This document shows positions 23,564-38,500 of a stretch of 64,000 bases of DNA, piece after piece. Source of the DNA: Apostichopus japonicus. Its lineage: Eukaryota > Echinodermata > Holothuroidea > Aspidochirotida > Stichopodidae. The position numbers and the translations under genes were made by a program. The notes below the pieces were generated by a model that saw nothing but the letters and a program-made list of their open reading frames with translations, was not told the DNA's origin and ran no database searches. The number at the start of each line of letters is the position of its first letter. Positions within the stretch are counted from its first letter, which is position 1. The stretch covers positions 33,379,668 to 33,443,667 of the forward strand of contig NC_092569.1 in the NCBI RefSeq assembly GCF_037975245.1. The letters run 5' to 3'.

Positions 23564-26500
23564 GTAAGTCTTTCTAGTATTTAATATTTTTAATATTTTA
23601 CCACTGATTATCTACTGACTGTTTCGAAAATAACTTAAGTTGTGTTGCTGAGCTAACTCTGTTAATATTAAATGATGTGACTAACTGAAGTAAGAACTTT
23701 TTCCAATAAATAGGAAAACATCGATAAAAATACCTGATGAAATTCAATAAGAAAAGCCTTCAATTTAAAATACTTAGACTTGTTAACCTTGCGAAAGAAC
23801 AACAGTGTTTCGACATATAACAAACGTCTTTAATTGAACCACACATGCATACTAGAAAATGAACTAACTTAGATGTAATTGGTTTTTCTATGCCTACATA
23901 AAGTATTCTCTAATATTAGCTTATATGTTAAATACTTACAAGAATAGCTATTTCATATATATTAAACTTATTTGGTTACACACCAATTACTAAAATTCAA
24001 CCACTTTTCGTGATATGACAAGGAAATAGTATTCTCTTTTCAAACCTATGAGTATATCGCGCCCTACATATCCTTTACAGCACATCAGTGCACAAGGTTA
24101 CCCTTCCAATAGCCAAGCCCACCTTTCTGAAGTGCATATCAACACGTTACAAAACTCCTTCATTTCATCAATTATTGAACTTAATTAACAAGTAGATTAA
24201 TCTAGTTTATAAATTCATTTTCCATAATTTTAGCTACGAGTACAATAACTAACACTATGAAATTCAATTATTTCAGCGATAACTACAAGCTAAACTTTAA
24301 AATCCAGTTATTTCTAGATTCATAAGTGAAAATATTTCTTCTTGTTAAATATCCAGACATGGGATTCCCTATCGATACAAACGATAGTCGATACTTTTTT
24401 GTATGGTTATGTGTTTCTAATGTTCTTTGTCTTGATTTGTTTATTGTGCTTTGCTTATTTTTTTACTTACTTTTTGTTATTAAATACAACGAATAACTTG
24501 ATTCTCGTCTGTATAATGGCAACTTCCTTTCTCAGCTCTATTATTTTGATATGATTTCAAAACAGACTCGTTATTGTTTGTCTTCGTCCAAGTTATCATT
24601 ATGGAAACATTAAAGCTACATCTGCGTTGACTAACCTAACACCAAAATATTTCTATGTCATAATCCAATCACAAAGATGCTTAAATTAACTTCAATTACA
24701 ACCGTTGGGTAACTACTGTGAACAAAACTATAATGATAAGGTATATCCTTTTAATAAGATATATATATATATATTCATATATAACTTCAAAGGGTGGTAA
24801 GTCCGATTCAATTCATTCAAATTTGAAGCAATGCTCAGTTTTAAGCTTGATAATATTTATGTAAACTTTCATCCAAATGCGAAATTTGCAGCTTTAAATT
24901 TTGTAAGGGAACACCTAAATAATTACTTCCTTCACATGCTCATCGATATCACTTTAAAGGATATCGTTATTTGTGTAGCAATGTTTGAAAAACAGTCTGC
25001 AACAATGCATAAAGATATTTTGAAATGCATTTTGAAAAACGTAAACATAAAGATCACTACTTTGGATTGTACATTTTCAAGGATACAAGGTTGAATAACA
25101 TTAATATAAATTAAAACTATCTGGTATACACGTCAATCTAGTTTGAAACTAATTAAAAGAAATTTAAAAGTGACATATACGAGATTAATGCTGAAAAATA
25201 GTAAACTTAGGTTACGCGGATTTATTGCAGAACGAATTATCAAAGACACAACTACTTCTACACAGCCAGAATTATAACAATTCCATTTCTTGTGAGTGCT
25301 ACGGCTGTTTTCAGACACTACAGTGTGGCTTTATATTGCTTTCACAAAAGAATGGTACGCGATCGTTAGAAATGTTTCCTGCGATATTAGTGGCTAGCAT
25401 ACAATTGTTCTCTCTTTCTGTGTTCTTTTGTCATTGTATTGTTCCTTCAGTAATATATTGTTTGATTTTTTTTAGTAATTATAATAACGATACTCGGCTT
25501 TGTTAACTTGATAACGACAATCGTTTTAACCTCATATTTTAAAAATGATGGATATAAGAGCAGAGGAAATGTAAGACACTTTTATTTATTTTATTTAAAA
25601 TGAAAATGTTGTAAAGAACGTCTTCTATTGCATGCCTTTCTAAGTGACAGTTTAATAAGATTGATTGATTGAGTAGAGATCACAATTATTTCCTCAATGA
25701 AAATGTCAAAACGAGAAGTAGTAACACTTAACCAGAGGTAACTTCTTTATACTCAGACTTAATGTCCTATTACGATACCAAGATAAGGGGAAACGGGAAA
25801 GAAAATGAGATTTTGGTAGTGAATGAACAAAAAATGTGCTCATATTACTATCAATAAATTAATGCAAGAAACAATAAAATAATTTTTTGTTTAGCTCACT
25901 TTCATGAACATTGCACTTTTTGAAATTTCTGTTTTAATTCTCGTGAGTTAGAATGAAAACCTATAAAGTATTGGTTGTCGAATGTGTGAGACTTGTTTAA
26001 CTGTTTAAAAATATAACTGTTTTTTTTTTACGAACATGATCTTTAATTGTATAAACTAGAATATTTAAAAGATTGAAAGTCGCTTTCCAATGCCATAGAC
26101 GTTACTTATACGTATAGGTTGTTTTATAAGATCTTATAAATTGCCATTTTGGTAACATCTGAATTACCTCTTCGAGTCATTCGAATAATGTAAAATAATC
26201 ATAAGTTTTGTTATTAGTTTTGATTCTCTCGTTTAATTCTTTGAGTTGCAAAACTAATCTCTTAACAGAGCAATGTGAAGTCTGAGGGAAAATAATAGCT
26301 ATTTTCATAAAATTATATTCAAAATAAAATCGTAGTAAGATGTTTCTTTAGTCTTTGAGTCCAGACAACTAGTAGCACGAAGAACTTTTCCAAAATACTT
26401 AAATGCCTCATCAAATAAATCAATTTCACTGAAGAATTGTATGTTTTCATGCATTAAATCAGTTTGTTACATTTTACAGTTTTTAATATAAGCTATATTC

Positions 26501-29500
26501 TGGAAAAAATGCAAAAGGCAAATCCTTTATTTTATCCTATCATTAATAAATAAATAAAAATAAAGGTCATATAACTAGCGGAATAACTCAATGCAGATGC
26601 AGAGAACATTTCTTACACTTTACAAATAACCTGATGCTCATTCTGGTTGCTTGCCTTTAAATAATTATACATTCAATTTTCATTACAATGTTATGTGATT
26701 AGGAATACCTTAAAACATGGTTTATTGTTTTGTCGTTATTTTTTTTTGTATTTTTTGAACTTCAAATTAGGATAAACCAATAAAAGCCAACCCCCCCCCC
26801 CCAAAAAAAACAAAAAAAAACGGCAGAGTATAAATAATACAACATAATTGGAGCAAGAACATTTTCACTGAAACGTATATTAAATTTGTATTGAAAATCC
26901 TAATTTTGACATAATCCAATTCACCAACTTTTTAATGACAATCAAATGTGATGGTTTTGTCAAATTCTGGATTATTCAGGCTAGGTCATTGTGTAAAGAA
27001 ATTAAATATTTTATGTATATATTAAATACAATTGTTATTACGTGATACGTAAAATCTGGAAATAAACTACTACGAGAAAGACCGTTTTTTCTCTAATTTA
27101 TTTATAGTTTCCCTAATCACAAACACCGTAGTTTACTTTGATTTTTACACAAGATGCTCCATAAAGTCGTCACGATCATGTTAACTTACTTGTATTTGAC
27201 AAACTAGGTAACATTTTATAGTCTCAATTTGAATACAGGAATTAAATGTAAAACTAACGCAAAGATATTCGCATGTATGTCGTCGTTCATAGTTAATGAC
27301 CAGATTTCTTATAACGGGACCACTGACAATGTACTCCATCTATAACATGTATGCGATGGGAGTAGTCACCGATCCCCACCCACACTATCCCTCTTCGCTG
27401 TCCTCCGTCACACCCTCCCACCCGACCTGCACCTTCCTTTCATGATACCATGTCGCTGGTTGGTGTAGTACAAAACTTAACGTTTCGTTTGTCGTTTGAA
27501 AGTAACAGATAACATAATTCAGTATACAAAAGGAAGCTCTCCCTATACTTAAGAAAACCCATACATGATAAACTTTTACAAATTAAACAATATCAAATCT
27601 ATTACACTGTATTTAAATGTCTCTATTCTAACACGTTGCAAAAACTAGAAAGCATTGTCATAACTCTACTCCATGTATGGTTATAATTCGCTTGAAAAAC
27701 TTTCGGTTTACTGATATGTTTAATGATATCTAATTAAATTCCTCCATTTGATATTTTGTGGCTATCGTTCGAACGAGTAATGTATTCAAGAAAAATACGA
27801 CTTGTGTCACTCAACTTACTGTGACAATAAACACAATGGTTTATACAAATAGAACAGTAATGTCTAATACAGTGTAAGTCATTGCTTCCTTAAAGCATTA
27901 TCGACGATACAAAACTTCGGCTATATCCCAAAACAATCGCCTTTGACCTCGTTAATATCTTTGTAGAAATGATACCATGTTGTGTATTTTACTCTGTTGG
28001 CAACATCAAATTACATAGTGTAATTTTTTCGATTCCATTGATTTTATTTTCATGATTTAAGGTAAAGGTGGTTTTGATATCCTTGTATCAAAGGATCATA
28101 TTCTTCTGTAAACAGTAGAACGTTTTAAGGCTATATTGACAAGATGACCAGTGTGCAGACAAAAAATCAAGAATTTGATGGAGACGAATAAATCAGAGAA
28201 TTCTTAACATTTCAGGGAAGAACTAAAGCGTGTTGTCTTGTTTATACAGAGAGTTGAAAATGCTATACAATATGTTTTTTTCTTGACAGATAACATCGTA
28301 ATGTCATGAAACTTGAACTGCCATATACTCGTCTGTTCTAACATGTCAATATTCAGAATATACCAAACAAGATAGAAAATGTAATTGTTTAAGGTGCTAT
28401 CGACCATTCTTACTGTAACAAATTTAAAGCCGACTACTTGTACAATTCTTACTATTTATGGTACTATAGAATTATAATCATTGAATGGCTTGTCTGAAAG
28501 AAAGAAAACATTTTAAATTTCTTTTGAAAGTTCGCCCTTTCCTTTTGCACTTTTTCTGGTGAAATTCTATATTTCTTGCAATTGTCATCATTGTCATGTT
28601 ATAGAAGATAAAGTTGTAATGTTAAATTTTCTATTTTCCCTCTATATCACGTAGATTTGCAGTATTAGCGTTCAACAAGGATATCTTAAATTCTCTATTT
28701 CATACCAAACTGGTTTTTGTATTATAGGTTTGCTTTTATTGCTGTTATTTTTTTTAGAAACTGACAAAACCATTAAGACAAAAATTATCTTCAACTTATT
28801 GGTGGCTGTGTTTTTACTACGTCACACCTTATAGCTTAAAATTAAATATTGATCCTCACAACCCAGTCATTTAATAATTACGCTTCAGGTTTCTAATTAG
28901 CAAGATATAAAAGTCTATGGCTAAGAACTTATCTTACAAGTAAATGGAAGCTTTCACAGAGTTCATTTTGTTTATGTTTGCCTTTGTTCTTCACGTTAGC
29001 TTACATATCATGTACCAGAGTAGCTGTAAAACCGGGACAATTTTAATAATCGATATCTTCCTGGAAGAAAGTTGTAATATAAAGTTCAACTCTCTAAGTG
29101 TTTATTGATATTTGCAATACCGGCGGCATATCAGTATCGGTAAAATTTAGCCTCATTGACGATAACGGCAAACTAATATTGAACTTTTTCTTCCACAAAA
29201 AGCCAGTTTCAATTAATAGCCAGTGGCCAATATGCTAATCAGCTGGTCAAACAAGCATGACGCAAGTTCTGAAAAATATTAACCGATCTAAACACACCAG
29301 TCATGGACACTTACCGTTACAAACTCAGCAGTCTTTGTCGCGCCTTAAAGGAAATTGCACCAGTCTGGCTGCTGTATTATACAATTGCATATTCAGAATA
29401 GTAACTTAACTTATGTGAATATATGTATGTAACTACAATAGTAGCCTATCAGTCCTCCGCTGAGAATAAATGTTTTAACACGTGGAAACCCCTCTTCTAA

Positions 29501-32500
29501 ATCATTCCAAAAATTGTGTACATTGCAGAAGCTGCAAAGAGTATAATGGATGCCGTTTGTTAAAACATCATTGACTGATGAAAAGATTGTATTTTGAGAA
29601 TCAAGTTTTCGTATCACATTTTGTTGCCGATTGGTTTACGAAATATTTCAAACACGAAGCACTTGCTAATTTTGACTAGACTTAGTTGTTAGTATAGCCG
29701 GCTAATGGAAGGAAATAGTGTCTACGGAAATTAGACAATGTGCAAAAGTAAGCAGGCTTGACGTTTCGATCCTAGCAGGATCTTCTTCAAAGGCTAAATG
29801 ATAAGTAACAGTAACAGAAGGGACAAAAACACACGAAATTAGACAATCAAAGAACATGTTTTCGTTTTCGTTCTGATAAACGCATGAACTTACCTTACAA
29901 GTAAAATGACACCTTTAAAATCTCAGAGTTTCATTGTGCACGGTAAGTATCAAGATACGGTAATCCTAGTCAAATAAGAATAGCTGTAAATGATCCCTAC
30001 GTGTTATTAAGGACTGATAAACACAAATGCGTTATAACATATGTCTGAAATGTTATTATGTCAAAATATAACTTGAACAAAGAACATCTGTCTGCATTAA
30101 GCAACAAAGCTGTTTAAGGAAGCAGCCGGCTATTGCCTTTGTTCTTTACGTGAACTTACGTATCATGTACCAGGGTAGCTGTAACACCGGAAAAATGCCA
30201 ATAATCTAATGTTTCCTGGAAGAAAGTTGTACTCTCTAAGAGATTATTGACCTGTAAATCAGATATGGAATATAGACAAAAGAAAAAACCATTATTAGTA
30301 GTGGTGATCCGGAGAATTTACCGAAGTATAAATCGACTTTACTCTTAAACTAACATATTTTGGACCAGTTTGCGAAAAGTTCTTTCTTTCCCTCGAACTG
30401 TTTTATTAGACATTAAGATTAGATTTAATCTGATCCTGCTTAGTGTTGACTGTATCATCCTGTATGTCTTGTAATGCATGCATTAAATGTCTTTTATTAC
30501 ACAGGGAATTGTTGGTGCCGACAGAAGATCTTCAGGTAGGTGTAGTTGTTATGTTATATGATTTACCTTCTGATAAGAAGTAACTTCAGTAAGCGATATC
30601 ACTTATGTATAATGAATGTTAACACCTCAGTTGACCAACTTGAATGGCTGGAAATGTTGGTTCTTGAGTGGTCGCTCTAGATGTGTTGTTTTTCGATCAT
30701 GTCGACATTTCCAAACAACTATTATGAGATTGATTTCCTCTGAGTCGTATCTTGTCGATCTTTTCATGTCCAACGTGCTACATCGATTTGTTCATGTACG
30801 TTTAATGGAATTTGACTGTTTTCATGAATCTTTTGATCTGAAATGGGTACGATTAATAAATACGAAAACATTCGATTTAAATGGTCTTTGAATTTACATT
30901 ACAAGCTGAAAACTATTCAAAACTTATGTTAACGAAAATATTTCAAAACAGTTACATCTGAAAATCCAATAACGATTACCGTATTAAATTTTAGTCCAAA
31001 TATCGTCCTCTATATGGTAGTTGAGTAATAATTGGCATAAGGCTGGCCTATTATCTTAACTCTCATAGTTACAAGCCATGCCCGTTACAATTGGCTGAAA
31101 TGTTAAGGGGCTATTTTCGTTAACTTTAATGATTTTTCAATCGCAAAAAATGCCAGCTTTTTTTTACTTTCCATCCAGGTTCTTCATACTTTGTTTTTCA
31201 ACAAGCTGCGTATCCGAGAGATTGCAGAGAAGTATTGAATGTTTGTCCCTCTACCCACAATACATCTGGAGTGTACCTTACTAAACCAGATGGCTATCCG
31301 GAACCGTTTGAGGCTTACTGTGATAATGATCTTGATACTGGTGGATGGACGGTATGCCATGGTTGATTACTTGATGTCTCCTTTTCAACTTTAACTGGTT
31401 TTGTACAAATTTACTTCAATTTTTCCCAGAGCAATACATAGTGATATTTCAAATTGAATCTTGATAATTTTATCAAAGCGAAATTTGAATCAAACACTTT
31501 TATACATTTTGAAATTAAGTCCAGTGTAGTTAATCTTATAAGAAAACTGTAAACCTCAAGCCTACACTGCAAAATGAAGTTAGATATATATAAGTTATTA
31601 TTTCTGTTAGAATTGTTAGCAACAAATCACATTGCAATAGGTAACAAATAATAAGTATTTAATAACGTCACAGTTAACGCTTAACTTCTTTTATATTCGT
31701 CGTAGGTATTACAGCGACGAAAATCGGATTCCGTTAATTTTAACAGAAGCTGGAAAGACTTCAGAAATGGCTTTGGCTTTCTTGGGAGTGAGTTTTGGAT
31801 CGGAAATGAGAAAATTGCCTTCTTAACAAATCAAAAGCGGTACCAACTGCGAATGGACTTTGAGAACGTTGCTGGAGATACTTACTACGTAACATATGAC
31901 GATTTTCGTATCTCGGATGAATGGGGGGATTATTATATCTCTAGTTTAGGTACATTCGTAAGATCAGATGGTAAGCGTCTTTTACATTCTTATTAAACAT
32001 ATAGCCAACATTTAAAAAATGACTCTTATTTGTTTTTTAAATGTCGTAAGTAAACGTACATAAACTGACAGGTTTATTCTGAGAACGAATTGATCTTTTG
32101 GAAGTAAAATTAACATGTCAATTATTTTTCTTAGCTTAAAGAAACTGCTACAATACATATAGTACGAGTATACATATAGTATACCAGCGAGTACAACTAC
32201 GCTACGATACATACAGTAGCAGTTACAACATGATATGAAATGAGTGCGAGTACAAGTCGGTTAGCGCCAGTTGAAATATTAATATTGCAATAGTATCTAT
32301 ATTAGATTTCAAAAATGCCTCGATCAGCTGAAGTGTGATTACGCACTCAACACTAACCTTGGCTCTGAACAAGGAACCGTATCTAACGTTTGTTCAAAAG
32401 AACGTTTACACTTTAACTGGTCCGTCTCCAGTGTGATCAGAACAACCAACGTTGTTATTAATAATCAGTGTTGTCAGACGTTAGTATACTAATACCGAGA

Positions 32501-35500
32501 GAACTCTGAAACAGAAGTTATCTACAGATATCTGGTTTCAGACCAATTGCACAACAAATGCTGAAGTATTATCTCTTAATGTTGAATAAATATTAACATA
32601 AATGTGAATAAAGAGCAGCCACTACCTGATTTAAATTGTTCTGGATTCATTCGAACAGCTTTTAAATGTGTGCTTTTTTCTTTAACCTTTTGATAAGAAT
32701 GACATGAGAGGGAAGGAATGCCAGAACTATTCTTTCCAACAAGTCATATGCTTTGTGTCTATATCAGGTTACTATTATTTACATTTTTTTATTACCTGTT
32801 TTCTAGAAACAATCCCTGAATGGTGTCCAGTTAATGAGATATTTAGCAATGAGAACTGTGAGAGAACTTGTGATCATCCTGACACTTGCATCTCGGCTAC
32901 ATCACGCCCAGAAACAGAGCAATGTGTTTGTGTCGGTGATTATCTGAGACAGCAAGAACGATGCATCCCTCTGAACCAATGCAACTGCTTTGTTGCTGAC
33001 AAAGGAGGTTTATTAAGGGTCAGTACAGCTCTTTCGGGCATTTTAAGTGATTCCTCTTCATAAATTGTTTGATAGCTACCGTTTTAATGGCGAATCCGTG
33101 GGCCTACTTCATCCGATTTGGCTTCAAAGACCGCATTAACATTTCTTAAAGGTTCATACCCTTACCTAGTTCAATCTAAAGGAAGTTTACATTGGCCACC
33201 TACCGTTGAAACCCTGTACCTTTCACTGTGACAACCGCAGATTGATAACTTATTTATTAGTTTTTTTCGCTGAATATCTCAAATCAGACCGACGAGTTTT
33301 ACGTCAATTCAAGATGTACACGGAGATCAACTTGTAAGAACAACCAGATCATAGAGGAGAGTTACCAGTGTAGTGATCACGCAACCTGTGATGAGAGGGA
33401 CGATGTCCGTAAATGTTATTGCAATCAAAACTACCAAGGGGACGGAGTGACGTGCAGCCACAACTGCTTCGTTGCTGCCAAAGGAAGTGTATTAAGGGTC
33501 AGTACAGTTCTTTGCAGGCAATTTTAAATGCTTTGCTCATCACGCATTCTCTTTATCATTTGAAGCAAACCTTAAACTAGTTAATCTTGTCGATTATTGC
33601 AATACATTTACAGATATTCGTGTGGCGTGTGCATTTCGGTTAGGCAGGGGCCATGGACCCCAAGCCCGTCGCCGGTGCAGGCAAACCTGTCAGTCGATTG
33701 ATGTATTACATTTAAAAGGGATAGGTAATACCACTCATACGGATGTGCATTCTCTTATAAATATTACATTAAAAGTCAATACTCATGACTTTAAAACCCA
33801 AAGTCTTGCGATTACAAAGAATTGTAGCCTAAGTGTTCAGTTGCAATAAACCTTTGAATGCAACATGTTTCAGCTACTCTTTTTTTAATGGCGAAACACT
33901 AGGTCGAGTATATTGGAGTTGGCTCCAAATACCTCGTAAAACTTTCTTAAAGTCAATACTCTTTGCTAGAAAAGTCGAGGGGAATTTTCATTGGCAATAT
34001 TTTATTTATTATTATTTTTTTCGTTCAATATCTTTTTCTGCAAGCCAGGCAAAACTGTCAGTCAAGGGATGTACTACATTTAGTCGGAAAGCATCATATC
34101 ACTTCTACGGGTGTGCATTCCTTTGTAAAACATAACAAAATATTGGATACTTCTTATCAAAATCGTTCGTTTCAAACGTATTGTAACTTGAGTTTTGAGT
34201 TGTAATAAACCTTCACGGAATGCGACATTTGGCAGCTACTTAAAAAACAATATGGCAAGTCCTTAGGTACCCAACATCAGAGTTGGCTGCAAAGACTTCA
34301 GTGAACTTTCTTAAAAGTTGATACCCTTTTCCTGCTGAATTTCTTAAATTAGGAAGGCGAGTTTTACGTCAATTCAAGATGTACACAAAAGTCAACTTGT
34401 AGGAACAACCAGATCACAGAGGCGAGTTACCAGTGTAGTGATCACGCAACCTGTGATACGAGGACTGGTGTCCGTAAATGTTACTGCAATCCAAATTATC
34501 AAGGGGACGGAGTCACGTGCACCCACAACTGCTATGTTGCTGCTAAAGGAAGTGTATTAAGGGTCAGTACAGTTCTTTCAGGCCATTTTATATGCTTTGC
34601 TCTTAATTCATTGTCCATATAATTGAAAGCAAACCTTTAACTATTTAAACGTGTCAATTATCACATTATATACATTAACAGATAACCTTGTGGCGAGAGC
34701 ATCGCGGGTAGACACGGACCATGGACCCCATTTTTTCGGCAGGCCGGGCAAAACTGTCAGTCAAGGGATGTATTACATATAGTCGGAAAGCATCATATCA
34801 CTTCTACGGGTGTGCATTCCCTTATAACCATAACAAATTATTGGATACTTCTTATCAAAATCGTTCGTTTCAAACGTATTGTAACTTGAGTTTTAAGTTG
34901 AAATAAACCTTCACGGAATGCGACATTTGACAGCAACTATAAAAAAAAAAAAACAATATGGCAAGCCCCTAGGCACCCAACATCATTGTGAGCGGCAAAG
35001 ACCTCATTAAACTTTCTTAAAAGTTGAAACCTTTTCCCCGCTGAACTTCTTAAATTAGGAAGGCGAGTTTTACGTCAATTCAAGATGTACACGAAAGTCA
35101 ACTTGTAGGAACAACCAGATCATAGAGGCGAATTACCAGTGTAGTAGTCACGCAACATGTCTTTCGAGAGGCGGTGTCCGTAAATGTTACTGCAATCAAA
35201 ACTACGATGGGGACGGAGTCACGTGCACCCACAACTGCTTTGTTGCTGCCAAAGGAAGTGTATTAAGGGTCAGTACGGTTCTTTCAGACCATTTTAATGC
35301 TTCGGTCTTAACTCATTGTACATTTAAATTAAAACAAACCTTTAAAAAGTTACATTTGTAGAATATTGCAATACATTTACAAATAGCATTGTGGCGTGTG
35401 CATCGCGGTTAGGCAGGGACCATGGACCAGATTTGTTTTTTCCGGCATGCCAGGCAAAACTGTCAGTCAATGGATGTATTACATATAGTCGGAAAGCATC

Positions 35501-38500
35501 ATATCACTTCTACGGGTGTGATTCCCTTATAAACCATAACAAATTATTGGATACTTCTTATCAAAGTCGTTCGTTTCAAACGTATTTTAACTTGAGGTTT
35601 TAGTTGAAATAAACCTTCACGGAATGCGACATTTGACAGCTACTCTAAAAAAAAGAAGAGATATGGCAAGCCCCTAGGCACCCAACATCATTGTGAGCGG
35701 CAAAGACCTCATTAAACTTTCTTAAAAGTTGAAACCTTTTCCCCGCTGAATTTCTTAAATTAGGAAGGCGAGTTTTACGTCAATTCAAGATGTACACGAA
35801 AGTCAACTTGTAGGAACAACCAGATCATAGAGGCGAATTACCAGTGTAGTAGTCACGCAACATGTCTTTCGAGAGGCGGTGTCCGTAAATGTTACTGCAA
35901 TCAAAACTACGATGGGGACGGAGTCACGTGCACCCACAACTGCTTTGTTGCTGCCAAAGGAAGTGTATTAAGGGTCAGTACGGTTCTTTCAGACCATTTT
36001 AATGCTTCGGTCTTAAGTCATTGTACATTTAAATTAAAACAAACCTTTAAAAAGTTACATTTGTAGAATATTGCAATACATTTACAAATAGCATTGTGGC
36101 GTGTGCATCGCGGTTAGGCAGGGACCATGGACCAGATTTGTTTTTTCCGGCATGCCAGGCAAAACTGTCAGTCAATGGATGTATTACATATAGTCGGAAA
36201 GCATCATATCACTTCTACGGGTGTGATTCCCTTATAAACCATAACAAATAATTGGATACTTCTTATCAAAATCGTTCGTTTCAAACGTATTTTAACTTGA
36301 GGTTTTAGTTGAAATAAACCTTCACGGAATGCGACATTTGACAGCTACTTTAAAAACAATATGGCAAGTCCTTAGGTACCCAACATCAGAGTTGGCTGCA
36401 AAGACTTCAGTGAACTTTCTTAAAAGTTGATACCCTTTTCCTGCTGAATTTCTTAAATTAGGAAGGCGAGTTTTACGTCAATTCAAGATGTACACGAAAG
36501 TCAACTTGTAGGAACAACCAGATCACAGAGGCGAGTTACCAGTGTAGTGATCACGCAACCTGTGATACGAGGACTGGTGTCCGTAAATGTTACTGCAATC
36601 AAAACTACGATGGGGACGGAGTCACGTGCACCCACAACTGCTTTGTTGCTGTCAAAGGAAGTGTATTAAGGGTCAGTACGGTTCTTTCAGACCTTTTTAA
36701 TGCTTCGATCTTAACTTATTGTACATTTAAATTAAAACAAACCTTTAACAAGTTACATTTGTAGAATATTGCAATACATTTACAGATAACATTGTGGCGT
36801 GTGCATCGCGGTTAGACAAGGACCATGGACCCCATTTTTTCGGCAGGCCGGGCAAAACTGTCAGTCAATGGATGTATTACATATAGTCGGGAAGCATCAT
36901 ATCACTTCTACGGGTGCGATTCCCTTGTAAACCGTAAACAAAATTATTGGATACTTCTTATCAAAATCGTTCGTTTCAAACGTATTGTAACTTGAGTTTT
37001 AAGTTGAAATAAACCTTCACGGAATGCGACATTTGACAGCTACTCTAAAAAAAAAAGGAGATATGGCAAGCCCCTAGGCACCCAACATCATTGTGAGCGG
37101 CAAAGACCTCATTAAACTTTCTTAAAAGTTGAAACCTTTTCCCCGCTGAATTTCTTTAATTAGGAAGGCGAGTTTTACGTCAATTCAAGATGTACACGAA
37201 AGTCAACTTGTAGGAACAACCAGATCATAGAGGCGAATTACCAGTGTAGTAGTCACGCAACATGTCTTTCGAGAGGCGGTGTCCGTAAATGTTACTGCAA
37301 TCAAAACTACGATGGGGACGGAGTCACGTGCACCCACAACTGCTTTGTTGCTGCCAAAGGAAGTGTATTAAGGGTCAGTACGGTTCTTTCAGACCATTTT
37401 AATGCTTCGGTCTTAAGTCATTGTACATTTAAATTAAAACAAACCTTTAAAAAGTTACATTTGTAGAATATTGCAATACATTTACAAATAACATTGTGGC
37501 GTGTGCATCGCGGTTAGGCAGGGACCATGGACCAGATTTTTTTTTCCGGCATGCCAGGCAAAACTGTCAGTCAAGGGATGTATTACATATAGTCGGAAAG
37601 CATCATATCACTTCTACGGGTGTGATTCCCTTATAAACCATAACAAATTATTGGATACTTCTTATCAAAATCGTTCGTTTCAAACGTATTTTAACTTGAG
37701 TTTTGAGTTGTAATAAACCTTCACGGAATGCGACATTTGACAGCTACTCTAAAAACAATATGGCAAGTCCTTAGGTACCCAACATCAGAGTTGGCTGCAA
37801 AGACCATAGTGAACTTCTTCAAAAGTTGATACCCTTTTCCTGCTGAATTTCTTAAATTAGGAAGGCGAGTTTTACGTCAATTCAAGATGTACACAAAAGT
37901 CAACTTGTAGGAACAACCAGATCACAGAGGCGAGTTACCAGTGTAGTGATCACGCAACCTGTGATACGAGGACTGGTGTCCGTAAATGTTACTGCAATCA
38001 AAACTACGATGGGGACGGAGTCACGTGCATCCACAACTGCTTTGTTGCTGCCAAAGGAAGTGTATTAAGGGTCAGTACGGTCCTTTTAGACCATTTTAAT
38101 GCTTCGGTCTTAAGTCATTGTACATTTAAATTGAAACAAACCTTTAACAAGTTACATTTGTAGAATATTGCAATACATTTACAGATAACATTGTGGCGTG
38201 TGCATCGCGGTTAGGCAGGGACCATGGACCGGATTTTTTTTCCGGCATGCCAGGCAAAACTGTCAGTCAAGGGATGTATTACATATAGTCGGGAAGTATC
38301 ATATCACTTCTACGGGTGCATTCCTTTGTAAACCGTAAACAAAATTATTGGATACTTCTTATCAAAATCGTTCGTTTCAAACGTATTGTAACTTGAGTTT
38401 TAAGTTGAAATAAACCTTCACGGAATGCGACATTTGACAGCTACTCTAAAAAAAAATATGGCAAGCCCCTAGGCACCCAACATCAGAGTTGGCTGCAAAG

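Noticed and set aside
28945-29110. Signal-peptide-like frame MEAFTEFILFMFAFVLHVS in intron 1 of gene B
   Set aside because: It lies in a duplicated intron segment; the second copy lacks the ATG and the frame leads to no exon. The exon at 23498 fits phase and donor better.
33622-33849. Open frames in the EGF-repeat introns (also 34721, 35391 and 37501)
   Set aside because: They recur only because the intron is part of the repeat unit, have no proper start or donor and are interrupted in sister units; treated as exon fossils instead.
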